Assembly: GCA_016709025.1 (NCBI GenBank) | Contig: JADJEQ010000008.1 | Span: 186,001-250,000 of the forward strand | DNA: 64,000 nucleotides | DNA from: Bacteroidales bacterium | Lineage (GTDB): Bacteria; Bacteroidota; Bacteroidia; Bacteroidales; Lentimicrobiaceae | Reading direction: 5' to 3' | Part shown: piece after piece, positions 16,664 through 25,756 of the stretch | Numbering within the stretch: the stretch's first letter is position 1 | Layout of the letters: the number at the start of each line of letters is the position of its first letter | Notes under the pieces: model-generated | Database searches by the model: none | The model's input: the letters and a program-made list of their open reading frames with translations, nothing else | Told to the model about the DNA's origin: nothing | Program-made: the position numbers and the translations under genes

Positions 16664-17977
16664 ATGAAGCTTAATTCAAACAATCCAACCAATCCGGCAA
16701 TCTTAAAAAAGCGTAAGTTTGTAAAAAAAAAGCCTATGACAGGCCTTGTTAAAGAAAATATCAGAATCTCACTTGATTCAATCCGATCTCATCTGCTGAG
16801 GAGTACGCTTACAGTACTCATCATCGCGTTTGGAATCATGGCTTTGGTAGGAATACTGACTTCGATCGATGCGATCAAGTATTATCTAACGGAAAATTTT
16901 ACCATGATGGGAGCCAATACCTTTACCATCCGTAACCGGAGTATGCGGGTTCAGATGGGTAACAAGACATCTCTTCCGAAGAATTTCCGTGAAATTTCAT
17001 GGGATGAAGCCATGAGTTTTAAAGAGAGTTACACCTTCCCTGCTTTCACTTCAGTATTTACTTTTGCAACACACACGGCTACGTTAAAGTATGGATCTGA
17101 AAAAACCAACCCGAATGTACCGGTAATTGGATCCGATGAGAACTATATCCTTACATCAGGCAATGAAATAGAAAATGGGCGCAATATCTCCCCGGTTGAA
17201 GCTTCTTCTGGTTCCCATGTGGCAGTTATCGGGGCCGACCTGATAAGCAAGCTTTTTGGGGAAGGTGTTGATCCTGTTGACAGAATAATCAGTATCGGAC
17301 CCGGAAAATACAGGGTTATCGGGGTTCTTAAAGCTAAAGGATCAAGCCTTGGCTTTAATCCGGACAACATCTGTATATTGCCTATTACGAATGTGAAGCA
17401 GGCTTTTTCGCGTCCAAAAATGTCATTTTCCATTAATGTGATGGCTGCCGATCCAACCCGTTTAGATGCGGCAATAGGCGAAGCAACCGGACTATTCAGG
17501 GTTATCAGGAAAGTCAGGGCTGATGAGGAAGATAGCTTTGACCTGGCTAAAAGCGATAATCTTTCTGAAATGTTATTTGACAATCTTAAATACCTGAGAT
17601 ATGCAGCGACCATCATTGGGATAATTACCCTGATTGGGGCTGCTATCGGGTTGATGAATATTATGTTGGTGTCGGTTACCGAGCGTACACGTGAAATTGG
17701 AGTCAGAATGGCACTGGGAGCTAACAGGCGAACGATCCGTAACCAGTTTCTGACTGAAGCAATTGTAATTGGTCAGATAGGAGGCATGGTCGGAATTGTT
17801 TTTGGAATTTCCATTGGAAACATTCTTTCATTTATCATCGGGTCCGGTTTTATTGTCCCCTGGACCTGGATTATTCTGGGAGTTGTTTTGTGCTTCGGGG
17901 TGGCAGTTTTATCAGGGATAATACCGGCAAGCAGAGCTGCACGGCTTGATCCGGTCGATTCACTGCGTTATGAATAA
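16664..17977 (+). CDS. ABC transporter permease (MacB/FtsX type)
   Basis: A 437-aa inner-membrane permease. A basic N-terminal tail of about 45 residues is followed by one transmembrane helix (about 49-71), a periplasmic MacB-like core domain (about 75-300) and three C-terminal helices (about 310-335, 365-388 and 398-420). The FtsX cytoplasmic motif TERTREIGVRMALGA lies between the first two C-terminal helices. The C-terminal GIIPASRAARLDPVDSLRYE is diagnostic of MacB-type permeases. No ATPase partner is adjacent, so it must use one encoded elsewhere. Such systems export peptides, lipoproteins or antibiotics; the substrate is unknown here. Confidence 0.88.
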   Translation: MKLNSNNPTNPAILKKRKFVKKKPMTGLVKENIRISLDSIRSHLLRSTLTVLIIAFGIMALVGILTSIDAIKYYLTENFTMMGANTFTIRNRSMRVQMGNKTSLPKNFREISWDEAMSFKESYTFPAFTSVFTFATHTATLKYGSEKTNPNVPVIGSDENYILTSGNEIENGRNISPVEASSGSHVAVIGADLISKLFGEGVDPVDRIISIGPGKYRVIGVLKAKGSSLGFNPDNICILPITNVKQAFSRPKMSFSINVMAADPTRLDAAIGEATGLFRVIRKVRADEEDSFDLAKSDNLSEMLFDNLKYLRYAATIIGIITLIGAAIGLMNIMLVSVTERTREIGVRMALGANRRTIRNQFLTEAIVIGQIGGMVGIVFGISIGNILSFIIGSGFIVPWTWIILGVVLCFGVAVLSGIIPASRAARLDPVDSLRYE

Positions 17978-18052
17978 ACATCCTGAAAAGTGTAATTAAA
18001 TCCACAGTTTCTTCCACATAGACGGGGACCGGTAAATTCAAAATAATTACGG

Positions 18053-19385
18053 ATGAAATCTGAGCTTCTTCTTTATTGCCAGAAAATTACTCCAAGACTC
18101 CAGTACATCACTGGATTAATTATGACTGATATACTGGGGTTGAATATTTCTTTGACAAATAATGAGGAAGAGTATAAAGCCTTTGATGGGGCCAGAATCT
18201 GCTATCACAGTTATCAGATTATTCCGGGTGAAGAGCTGGTTATCATTCCTTCCGGGTTGTTATCTGAGAAAGGGATTAACAGCCACCGGCTAAGTTTTAT
18301 TGATTTTGATTCTTCCAGGGCATTTTTCCCGGTGTATAGTAAGATTTCCCCATTACCCTTCGATCTGTTTTCGGCATCATTTTACCTTGTAAGCCGGTAT
18401 GAGGAATATTTGCCCTATATGAAGGATGAACATGGACGGATGCTTGCAAATTCGGGTATTGCCATGCAGCAAGGATTCCTGCAGGTTCCCGTGGTTAACC
18501 GGTGGGCTTTTTATCTGAAAAGTCTGTTGATGGAAGTCTTTCCCTCATTGAAATTTAATACCGGAAAATTCAGATTTCAGCCAACCATCGATATTGATTC
18601 GGCATGGGCATATCGCAATAAGGGCCTGATACGCACAATCGGCGGATACCTTAAGGATCTTAAAAACTTCGATGTCGCTGAAATGAAGAAAAGGTCCCGG
18701 GTGTTGATTCAGCTTGATAAGGATCCATTTGATACTTACGAATTGATGCAGGAGATTCATCAAAGTTATAACCTCCGTCCGGTCTTTTTTATTCTTTTTG
18801 CGGATTATGCATTGAATGATAAAAATGTTCCGGTCAACAACGATGGGTTTCAGAGGCTTATAAAATCACTCGCTGATTACGCTAAGGTTGGTATTCACCC
18901 GTCATATGCTTCAAACAAGAATCCGGTTTTACTTGCAAATGAAATAAAGAGGCTCTCTTCGGTTGTCAGGGCTGAAATAACCAGCAGCAGGCAGCATTTT
19001 CTTATAATGTCATTCCCCGAGACATACCGCAACCTGATCAATCTTGATATTACCGACGATTTTACCATGGGTTTTGCCGGACAACCTGGTTTCAGGGCGG
19101 GAATTTGTACTTCATTCAAATGGTACGATCTTGAGGCTGAAATATCTACAGACCTTACTATTCACCCTTTTGCCCTGATGGAAGGAACTTTGGGACTATT
19201 TGCACCTTGAAACCTAAGAAGCGACGAATTACATCAGGCCTCTAATTGATCAGGTAAGAGCTGTAAATGGTACTTTCATCAGCCTGTGGCACAATGAATC
19301 CTTTTCAGATGAGAAACGGTGGAAAGGATGGGTTGATGTTTACAAAGAGATGCTTGCTTATGCCATGCCTGAAATACACGTTTGA
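18053..19385 (+). pseudogene. Polysaccharide deacetylase-family protein, broken near its C terminus
   Basis: The open part (18053-19210) has an N-terminal region like that fused to Bacteroidetes polysaccharide deacetylases. It is followed by catalytic-domain elements: TIDIDSAWAY (D180, D182), FFILFADY and GIHPSYAS (H282). At the GGG run 19192-19194 the homologous sense changes frame (DYLHLET), passes a TAA at 19215-19217, and goes on as EATNYIRPLIDQV and FISLWHNESFSD to a TGA at 19383-19385. So there is one indel plus one in-frame stop. The intact protein would be about 440 aa and would deacetylate or otherwise modify a polysaccharide. Confidence 0.75.
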
Positions 19386-19726
19386 TCAGAGTAATATTTT
19401 CCGTAACAATAAAATAACAATTTGTTAATATACCTTTTTAATTACATTTTAAAGCTAAATAAATAAAAGTTTTAGACAATCCCACTTTTCATCCGTAAAT
19501 AAATGAAAAACAATATATTAATATGTAATAATGCAAAAAATGCAGGTTAATGCCAAGGGCTACTATTTAATATATTTTTGTCATGTGTAGATACATAATC
19601 AGGTATTGTTGTTTTATTTGATTTTTTATCTTTATCTTTGTGCAAAACAAGGATAACTATACAAGCTAATATTACTTCAGACACTAATAATAAAATTGAT
19701 TGTAATCATCATGAAATTAATTTCTT
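19386..19726 (+). promoter_or_regulatory. Intergenic region with a candidate promoter for the acylphosphatase-like gene
   Basis: About 340 AT-rich bases without a credible gene. TATCTTTG at 19633-19640 fits the -7 consensus TAnnTTTG, and a TTG at 19609-19611 lies 21 bases upstream as a weak -33 candidate. The coding start is at 19727, giving a leader of roughly 80 bases. Confidence 0.35.
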
Positions 19727-20038
19727 ATGTATAAGAGGTACCAGATTTACATTACTGGTAATGTTCAACGTGTTGGATTTCGCAGCAAAGCTTATGAGAA
19801 TGCGCTTAAGTTGAATATCAGTGGCATGGCAATGTATATTGATCATGCAATTATGATTGAAGCAGAAGGTGATGCAGGTAATTTGTCTGATTTTATTGAT
19901 TGGTGCCGGATCGGGCCAGAGTTATGTACGATAGAAAGTATTGAGGTAACCGAACAACCTCCGCGCTTTTCGGATGGTTTTGATTTGGTACATGGAGTTG
20001 TTTCTTCGAAAAAACTCAGCGATTTCTTTGTAAGCTGA
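19727..20038 (+). CDS. Acylphosphatase-like protein, catalytic Asn apparently missing
   Basis: A 103-aa protein with the acylphosphatase phosphate-binding loop GNVQRVGFR (R19) and overall family size. Acylphosphatases cleave carboxyl-phosphate bonds and need an Asn in a G-x-V-x-N context on the next strand. Here that place reads GMAMYID, with Tyr37 where the Asn is expected. The usual GxVQGVGFR Gly is Arg as well. The protein may be catalytically impaired or have changed role. It precedes the UpxY-like antiterminator gene by about 175 bases in the same direction. Confidence 0.75.
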   Translation: MYKRYQIYITGNVQRVGFRSKAYENALKLNISGMAMYIDHAIMIEAEGDAGNLSDFIDWCRIGPELCTIESIEVTEQPPRFSDGFDLVHGVVSSKKLSDFFVS

Positions 20039-20185
20039 GTGGCGTTCCCTGATTTTACCTGGTGCCCATTCATTTCTGATCGTACAGGCATATATCATCT
20101 CTTAGTAAATCAGGTTTTCATTCCTGTTTTTCTTCAACTCCCCGTCATCAAGGCGAATACTGATGTAATTATGCAGCCTATTCAA

Positions 20186-20193
20186 TATCTTTG
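20186..20193 (+). promoter_or_regulatory. Candidate -7 element for the UpxY-like gene
   Basis: TATCTTTG matches TAnnTTTG and lies 21 bases upstream of the ATG at 20215. A -33 partner is not evident. If real, the mRNA leader is very short. Confidence 0.35.
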
Positions 20194-20214
20194 CAGCAGA
20201 AAATCAAATTTGCA

Positions 20215-20748
20215 ATGGAGCCAAATGACCTGACAGCGAAAGTAATTGATACTTCAAATTTGCAATGGTATGCCTGTTATACAAAACCAAGAGCTGAGAA
20301 AGTTGTCCACCAGAGGTTAGTGCATTCCGAAATTGAAAGTTATCTTCCAGTGCAAAGAACCCGCAGAAAATGGAGCGACCGGATAAAATGGGTTGATGAA
20401 CCACTGTTCAGATCATATATTTTTGTTAGAGTCAATGTTCCGGATTTTATAAAAGTATTACAAACTGAGGGTATTGTCAGGTTTATTACTTTCGAAAGGA
20501 AAGCTGTGCCAATTCCTGAAACTCAGATTGAAGCCATCCGGATGTTGTTGGGACAGGGAGTTGAACTTGAAGTAACAACTGAGAGGATTAAACCAGGACA
20601 AGCAATTGAAGTTCAGGCTGGTCCGTTGATGGGGATCAGGGGAGAACTTGTTGAATACCGCGGGAACAGGAAGGTACTTGTTCGCCTGGGTGAAATAGGA
20701 CAGGGAATCCTGGTTACTATAGGTCCTGAATCCCTGCTCAGAATTTGA
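20215..20748 (+). CDS. UpxY/NusG-like transcription antiterminator
   Basis: A 177-aa NusG paralogue. The NGN domain starts at QWYACYTKPRAEKVVHQRL (about residues 17-35) with the LFRSYIFVRV strand. The C-terminal KOW segment contains VQAGPLMGIRGELVEYRGN (about 137-155). In Bacteroidetes such proteins (UpxY) promote read-through of long polysaccharide operons and usually lie at the operon's start. Here the next gene is convergent, so it acts in trans or belonged to a rearranged EPS locus; this is inference. A longer reading from TTG 20191 exists, but the ATG at 20215 fits family starts better. Confidence 0.88.
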   Translation: MEPNDLTAKVIDTSNLQWYACYTKPRAEKVVHQRLVHSEIESYLPVQRTRRKWSDRIKWVDEPLFRSYIFVRVNVPDFIKVLQTEGIVRFITFERKAVPIPETQIEAIRMLLGQGVELEVTTERIKPGQAIEVQAGPLMGIRGELVEYRGNRKVLVRLGEIGQGILVTIGPESLLRI

Positions 20749-20820
20749 GGCACCATGGCGTTGTTCATTCTACTGAAGGACAAAGAGTTCATTGCTGTCG
20801 ATGACCAGGTTGAAGAAAAC

Positions 20821-20843
20821 GCCGGTTTTTAAATGAAACCGGC
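20821..20843. terminator. Hairpin between convergent UpxY-like and AAA+ genes
   Basis: A perfect 8-bp stem, GCCGGTTT with AAACCGGC, around a 7-base loop, lies between the two convergent stop codons. There is no long T tract on either side, so termination strength is uncertain. Confidence 0.5.
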
Positions 20844-20860
20844 TTAAGGATTGCCGAAAA

Positions 20861-22195
20861 CTAAACAACCCGTCCTTCTTTGATGTATTCTCTTAAAATC
20901 GCATTTTCCAGTCTTTTAAGAGAAAGGGTATTGGTCTTTTCTGCGGCGCATTCCAGTGCACAGAAGTGAGTTACATTCACGATGCCCGCTCCGCTGAGTT
21001 CATAACGTGAAGCAATCTGGTACCACTCAATATCTTTTGATTTCTCAAGATTTTCAGGCAGCGTTTTTTCCCAGATGGATGCCCGTTCTGATATACCGGG
21101 CATGGGGAAATGAATAATTGCCTGAAATCGTCTGATAAATGCATCGTCAATGTTGCCACGCTGATTGGTAGCCAATATAACCACTCCGTTAAATGCTTCA
21201 ATTCGTTGAAGAAGGTAGGCTACTTCCTGATTGGCATATTTATCGTGGGCATCCCTGATATCGGTTCGTTTCCCGAAAAGCGCATCGGCTTCATCAAAGA
21301 AAAGAATCCAGTTTTTATCTTCAGCGCGGTCAAACAATCCGGAAAGATTTTTCTCGGTTTCACCAATGTATTTTGAGATAACCGTCGAAAGATCAATTCT
21401 GAAGACATCCTTGCCGGTTTGCCTGCCAAGAAGGGTTGCAGCGAGTGTTTTCCCGGTTCCCGGAGGCCCGTAAAACAGTACCCTGTATCCCGGTTTGACT
21501 CGTTTTCGGATGGTGGCATCTTTCATCAATGTTTCGTTGTGGTTGATCCAGTTTTCGATTTCAGATAGCTGTTTCCGTGTTGAATTATGCAGAACCAGAT
21601 CATTCCATTCCATTTCAGTTTCGATGTGTTCTGCCGGGAAATCAGCACTGAATCGTGGCTTACTGATTCTGCCACTGGTGATGAACTCTACTATTTCAGC
21701 ATCAACCATCAGTTGTCCGCTCATAGCAGGTTCACTTCCATGGACGGGTCCGAGCCAGAGGATATGCTTTTTTGCAAACCAATGTTCACTGCTAAATAGA
21801 CGCTGAATTTCAAGACGTTTTTCAAGATTGGTACCTGCCAATATGTAAAGGGCTGTTTCCCCGGTTGGCAGAATCCCCCGGTGATGAACTCCCTTTATCC
21901 CGCCGAATTCCGGGAAATCGCCTCCTTCGGGTAAGTGACCCGAAATAATGCGGTTGAAGTAGCCAGGTTGGATATGTGACGCCAATGCAAGCAGGAAAAC
22001 TGCCATTTCAGTATTATTTGCCTGGTATTGATTCATGAATTCTGAGATGACAGAACCGGAAATGGATGACGGATCAAATTTGTACAACTCCTGGTTCTCC
22101 GGCGTATCAGGGTTTTTCAACCTGACCGATACGACTTCGGAAAGCCAGTTCAGGCTGCTTTCAAGGCCGGTAACACGTTTTTCAGTTTGATTCAT
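20861..22195 (-). CDS. eCIS-associated AAA+ ATPase
   Basis: A 444-aa protein with one AAA+ module in the C-terminal half. It has Walker A GPPGTGKT (near residue 245), Walker B ILFFDEADALFG (near 297-308), sensor-1 ILATNQ and an arginine-finger-like DDAFIRRF. The N-terminal ~190 residues are specific to eCIS ATPases (Afp15/Pvc15-like position). The ATPase is conserved in eCIS loci, and roles in cargo loading or particle assembly have been proposed. It is the last gene of the operon. The ATG at 22195 is preferred over an upstream TTG at 22216. It is not ClpV, which has two AAA domains. Confidence 0.9.
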   Translation of the reverse strand: MNQTEKRVTGLESSLNWLSEVVSVRLKNPDTPENQELYKFDPSSISGSVISEFMNQYQANNTEMAVFLLALASHIQPGYFNRIISGHLPEGGDFPEFGGIKGVHHRGILPTGETALYILAGTNLEKRLEIQRLFSSEHWFAKKHILWLGPVHGSEPAMSGQLMVDAEIVEFITSGRISKPRFSADFPAEHIETEMEWNDLVLHNSTRKQLSEIENWINHNETLMKDATIRKRVKPGYRVLFYGPPGTGKTLAATLLGRQTGKDVFRIDLSTVISKYIGETEKNLSGLFDRAEDKNWILFFDEADALFGKRTDIRDAHDKYANQEVAYLLQRIEAFNGVVILATNQRGNIDDAFIRRFQAIIHFPMPGISERASIWEKTLPENLEKSKDIEWYQIASRYELSGAGIVNVTHFCALECAAEKTNTLSLKRLENAILREYIKEGRVV

Positions 22196-22272
22196 TCTCT
22201 GTGATATTTTAATCAAAACCCGCCCTAAAGAACCGGTCTATTCATTAAGTGTAACAAAATTCAAACAGCCTG

Positions 22273-25200
22273 TTATTTAACAGGCGTTTCGGTAAAGCTG
22301 TCATCTATGGCCCATGAACGTTTTATGCGGCGCACGTGTTCATTTAGTTTTGCACCGGCCATTTCCGGATGACCATCGTCGAGATGTTGTTGAATGGAAC
22401 TATTTTCTTTACTATCACCGATAAAGATATTTTGAATATATCCGAAGAATTTTGCGTACCGTGTTTTAATACCCTGTCCGATGGATGCTTCGCTCAATGG
22501 ATCGGGCACGGGGGTACGGGCTTCAGCAATCGACCCTCTTTGCTCGATAAATAATTTGGCCTGTGAATATTTTTTCCCTTTGATGCTGTTGCTGTAATGC
22601 TTTGATATATCATCAGAAGAAACCACATGCCGGCGTGCCAGTCCGGCCGACTTACGCAGGTTGATCATCCTACCCTCAGAATCAGGAACGATGTCTTTTG
22701 ATCCGGGGTTCATGCGCTGGTGCTCACCGGCTATTCCCTTCTTCTGAGCCGGACTGAAACTACCCCTTGGAATTGGTATATCTGTAACTATACCATCTTT
22801 TACTCCCCAGGTATTGAGTGTTGCGCCGATATGGCCGCCAAGCTTACCAAGTTCAGCATCCATGAGTTTTACATCTGCATCGGCTTTTTGAGCAAGCTTG
22901 CCCGAAGCAGCAGCTTCGTTGTTATCATCCACTTTTTTTAACCGCCCCTGTATCCTTTCAATGGTTTTCTCATGGCCGACAGCTATGCTGACGGGTCCTT
23001 TCCGGGTATTTTCTGCAATACTGCGTTCTTCAGCAGCTTTTGTAAGAAAAACGGAAGGCTTTTCAGGAACAGACTTTAAAACCAATCGTGCATTTTTATC
23101 ATTACCTTCAAAAGTTAAATTGTGCGTCTCACCACCACCGCTTACCGGAATCTTCTTTTTCCACCAGTTCAGCAAACTTTTTGCTCCAGCCTTAACAGCA
23201 GTAACAAACTTCTTCAGCATATTTCCCAGCCAACCAACAATCTTATCCAGCCCTTTATCTATCGGCTTTCTTATTTTATTGATGATCCCTACAATTTTCT
23301 CCGGAATATTGCCCAAACCTGCAAACTTTGCCAGGAAGGCAATGATAAGGGTTAGTGTATTGGCCATGGTCTGTTCAACCTTTTGGGCGGCTGCCGAAAC
23401 CTGGCCTGCCGCAATGGCAGCGATAGAATCAATAAACGAACCGACCACCCTTGCTATCTGACTGATCTTTTGAATAAAGAATGTTATCGTATTGTAAACT
23501 GCAATAATGGCCTGAATTACTGCCCCTGCCGGATTGAGCATGCTCACGAGTTTAGTAACAGCGGCTTTAACAACTTCTGAAGTAACCAGTTCTGTAATTT
23601 TGGCAATCATCTGATCTTTGAGCTCGGATAGTTCGGTTTTGATCTGCTCCCAGGCAGCAACAGGCCCATCCTTTATGAGGGTTACCACGATCCCGGCTGT
23701 TTTTTCAAGTCCGGCGAGTACCGGTTCAGGGAATATTTTCAGGAGTTTCGATCGGATGTTTTGCCAGGTTAAGCCCAATACCGACAGCACAAGTTTTATA
23801 ATTTCCAGCAGGCTGAACGATTTCGGAATATAAACACCGGCTTCACCCAATGGTCCGGTAATCCATTTGATCAACCCATTTTTTAAATGTTTGCCGATAT
23901 TGGAAGCAAATAACTGAAATCCCATTTTTCCGGCTCTGACCAGGTTGCCAACAAAGCCAACCGGGTTCTGAATGATTGTTCTGAAAGCGCCCTGAGCCTT
24001 TTTAATATATGGCACTGCTCCGGGTGCTACCACCTCGAAGATTATTTCAAGCAAGGTGATTACCTGTGCCAAAGCCCAACCAATAAATTCGCCGGCGATG
24101 TTCAGGAAAGCTTTACCAACCTTAATAAAGACTCCTGCCACGGTGATTACATCCTGAATGGTTAGAGAGGTGAGGGTTTCAATAATTTTTGCCGGGATTG
24201 ACCGAACAAACCCCATCAATCCTGACAAGGCTCCCTGAAACCAGGTCCAGGCGCGTGCTACGGCATTTGATTTTTTGATATTTTCCCACACTTCTTCCTG
24301 TCCGATTAATTTCATAAAACCGCCGATCAGTGTTTCGGGGGTTCGCGGATAAGGATCGCCGGTAATCGGGTCCTGAGCAAGGATGGCTTTCAATAGATCA
24401 TAACCGGCCGTCCCTTCTGCGAGTGCTGCCAACGGCCGGAGTATGGCTTCTCTGATCAGTTGAAGAATCCCGGTTACAATACTTGCGGCAAAGGAAATCA
24501 ATCTGCCGGCAGGTCCGGTAAAGATGCTTTTTGCTCTTTCCCAGACTCCTCCAAGGTCGATGATATCGGTCCAACTCAACGAATCGAGGAATCTTCTGAG
24601 ACCTGACATGATATCGCTGCCGATGTCGCCCAGGGTGGCGATCTGTCTTTCAACCCATGAACCTGCCTTGCTGAAAACACCATGATTGTCCAATGCCTGT
24701 GTAATCAGATGTCCACCGGGTATCAGTTCAATCAACGCCCTCAGTATGTTGGCCGCATTCCTGTCAGCGGGCTGCCTGTTGATCGGGTTAAAGCCAATTA
24801 GAATTGTAAGTAGCCGGAAACCGGGGATGTAATAGGCTTTATCGGCAAAATAATCCAGAGCATCCTGAATCCCCAGCCGCTGAATACCGGGTGTGGAAGT
24901 GGTGGTTGATACCTGGGGACTTCGCTGTATGGAGTGGCCTTGCTGAATGGTGTGGGTTAATTCATGTGCCAGCAGTTGTTTTCCTTCACCGGTGCCTGGC
25001 TGATATTGGTCGCGTGAAAAAAAGATGTGGTTTTGGTAGGTAAAGGCTCTTGCGCTTAATTGATTGCTCAATCCGGCCGATTCCTGGTCATTGTGAATCC
25101 GGACATTGCTGAAATCTGCATTGAAACGGGGTTCCATATAACCCCTGACGTCGCTGGATAATGGCTGCCCTCCGGTGGTTTTATTGTTGATCGATGTTTG

Positions 25201-25593
25201 GGCTGAATCACTGACCGACGGCGTACCGGATTCTTTACGCTGCAGTTTCTCCTCATCCTTTTTCTGAATTTTCTCTTCGGGTATTGCCTGCCTGTTGATT
25301 TCTTCAGTCTCCTTTTTTTGCAGTTTATCTTCCGGCTGTCTTTGCACCTGCTGTTCTTTTTCCGGTGGGGCAGGGGATGGCATCCGCATTACCTTCTCCG
25401 ACATTCGGTCAGCTTCCTGTTCAAACCTGTCGCCGGGCTTGTTTACAGTAAGTTTTGTCTGCACCGCGGAAGGTGAAATCAGGGTTGAAGGGGCAAAAAA
25501 ACCACCACCGCCAGCCTTCGCGAAGAATGGCTCAGCCTGGGCGTGCGAGGCTGAAGAGGCTGTGGTTGTTGATCTTTCTGCAGTTGATTTCAT
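22273..25593 (-). CDS. Large DUF4157 (eCIS core domain) protein, candidate effector
   Basis: A 1106-aa protein. Residues 1-140 are low-complexity, rich in Gln, Lys and Glu, with repeated LQKKE/IQKKDEE-type pieces. Residues 141-220 form the DUF4157 domain (QPLSSDVRGYMEPRFNADFS to LLAHELTHTIQQG), with an HExxH metal motif at 210-214. From about 235 to 850 lie long runs of hydrophobic and amphipathic helices. The C-terminal ~200 residues are hydrophilic and distinct (KGIAGEHQRMNPGSKD, LARRHVVSSDDISKHY). DUF4157 proteins are strongly linked to eCIS and often carry toxic C-terminal domains. The C-terminal domain here is not recognised. No separate immunity gene is visible. Confidence 0.88.
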   Translation of the reverse strand: MKSTAERSTTTASSASHAQAEPFFAKAGGGGFFAPSTLISPSAVQTKLTVNKPGDRFEQEADRMSEKVMRMPSPAPPEKEQQVQRQPEDKLQKKETEEINRQAIPEEKIQKKDEEKLQRKESGTPSVSDSAQTSINNKTTGGQPLSSDVRGYMEPRFNADFSNVRIHNDQESAGLSNQLSARAFTYQNHIFFSRDQYQPGTGEGKQLLAHELTHTIQQGHSIQRSPQVSTTTSTPGIQRLGIQDALDYFADKAYYIPGFRLLTILIGFNPINRQPADRNAANILRALIELIPGGHLITQALDNHGVFSKAGSWVERQIATLGDIGSDIMSGLRRFLDSLSWTDIIDLGGVWERAKSIFTGPAGRLISFAASIVTGILQLIREAILRPLAALAEGTAGYDLLKAILAQDPITGDPYPRTPETLIGGFMKLIGQEEVWENIKKSNAVARAWTWFQGALSGLMGFVRSIPAKIIETLTSLTIQDVITVAGVFIKVGKAFLNIAGEFIGWALAQVITLLEIIFEVVAPGAVPYIKKAQGAFRTIIQNPVGFVGNLVRAGKMGFQLFASNIGKHLKNGLIKWITGPLGEAGVYIPKSFSLLEIIKLVLSVLGLTWQNIRSKLLKIFPEPVLAGLEKTAGIVVTLIKDGPVAAWEQIKTELSELKDQMIAKITELVTSEVVKAAVTKLVSMLNPAGAVIQAIIAVYNTITFFIQKISQIARVVGSFIDSIAAIAAGQVSAAAQKVEQTMANTLTLIIAFLAKFAGLGNIPEKIVGIINKIRKPIDKGLDKIVGWLGNMLKKFVTAVKAGAKSLLNWWKKKIPVSGGGETHNLTFEGNDKNARLVLKSVPEKPSVFLTKAAEERSIAENTRKGPVSIAVGHEKTIERIQGRLKKVDDNNEAAASGKLAQKADADVKLMDAELGKLGGHIGATLNTWGVKDGIVTDIPIPRGSFSPAQKKGIAGEHQRMNPGSKDIVPDSEGRMINLRKSAGLARRHVVSSDDISKHYSNSIKGKKYSQAKLFIEQRGSIAEARTPVPDPLSEASIGQGIKTRYAKFFGYIQNIFIGDSKENSSIQQHLDDGHPEMAGAKLNEHVRRIKRSWAIDDSFTETPVK

Positions 25594-25756
25594 CTTTTTC
25601 AGCTAATCTGAAGTTTGTATTTTCGCTCAGGGCTTTAGAAGGATGGGTCGCAATTTTTAACATGATGTAAATTGAATCCTAATCCTTGTCAACTTGTTTT
25701 CCTGTTGCTGAGTCCCGAATTCCCGTCATCTCTTTTCAATCTCATGGTATAAGCGA

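Noticed and set aside
20039..20233. 64-codon ORF between the acylphosphatase-like and UpxY-like genes
   Set aside because: No ATG or convincing start, no family pattern, and it overlaps the UpxY start and its likely promoter.
20755..20832. 25-codon ORF after the UpxY-like gene (starts MALFILLKDK)
   Set aside because: Too short, no family resemblance, and its end overlaps the intergenic hairpin.
22898..23461. 187-codon ORF on the + strand opposite the DUF4157 gene
   Set aside because: It lies wholly inside a long gene with clear protein character on the other strand and resembles no family.
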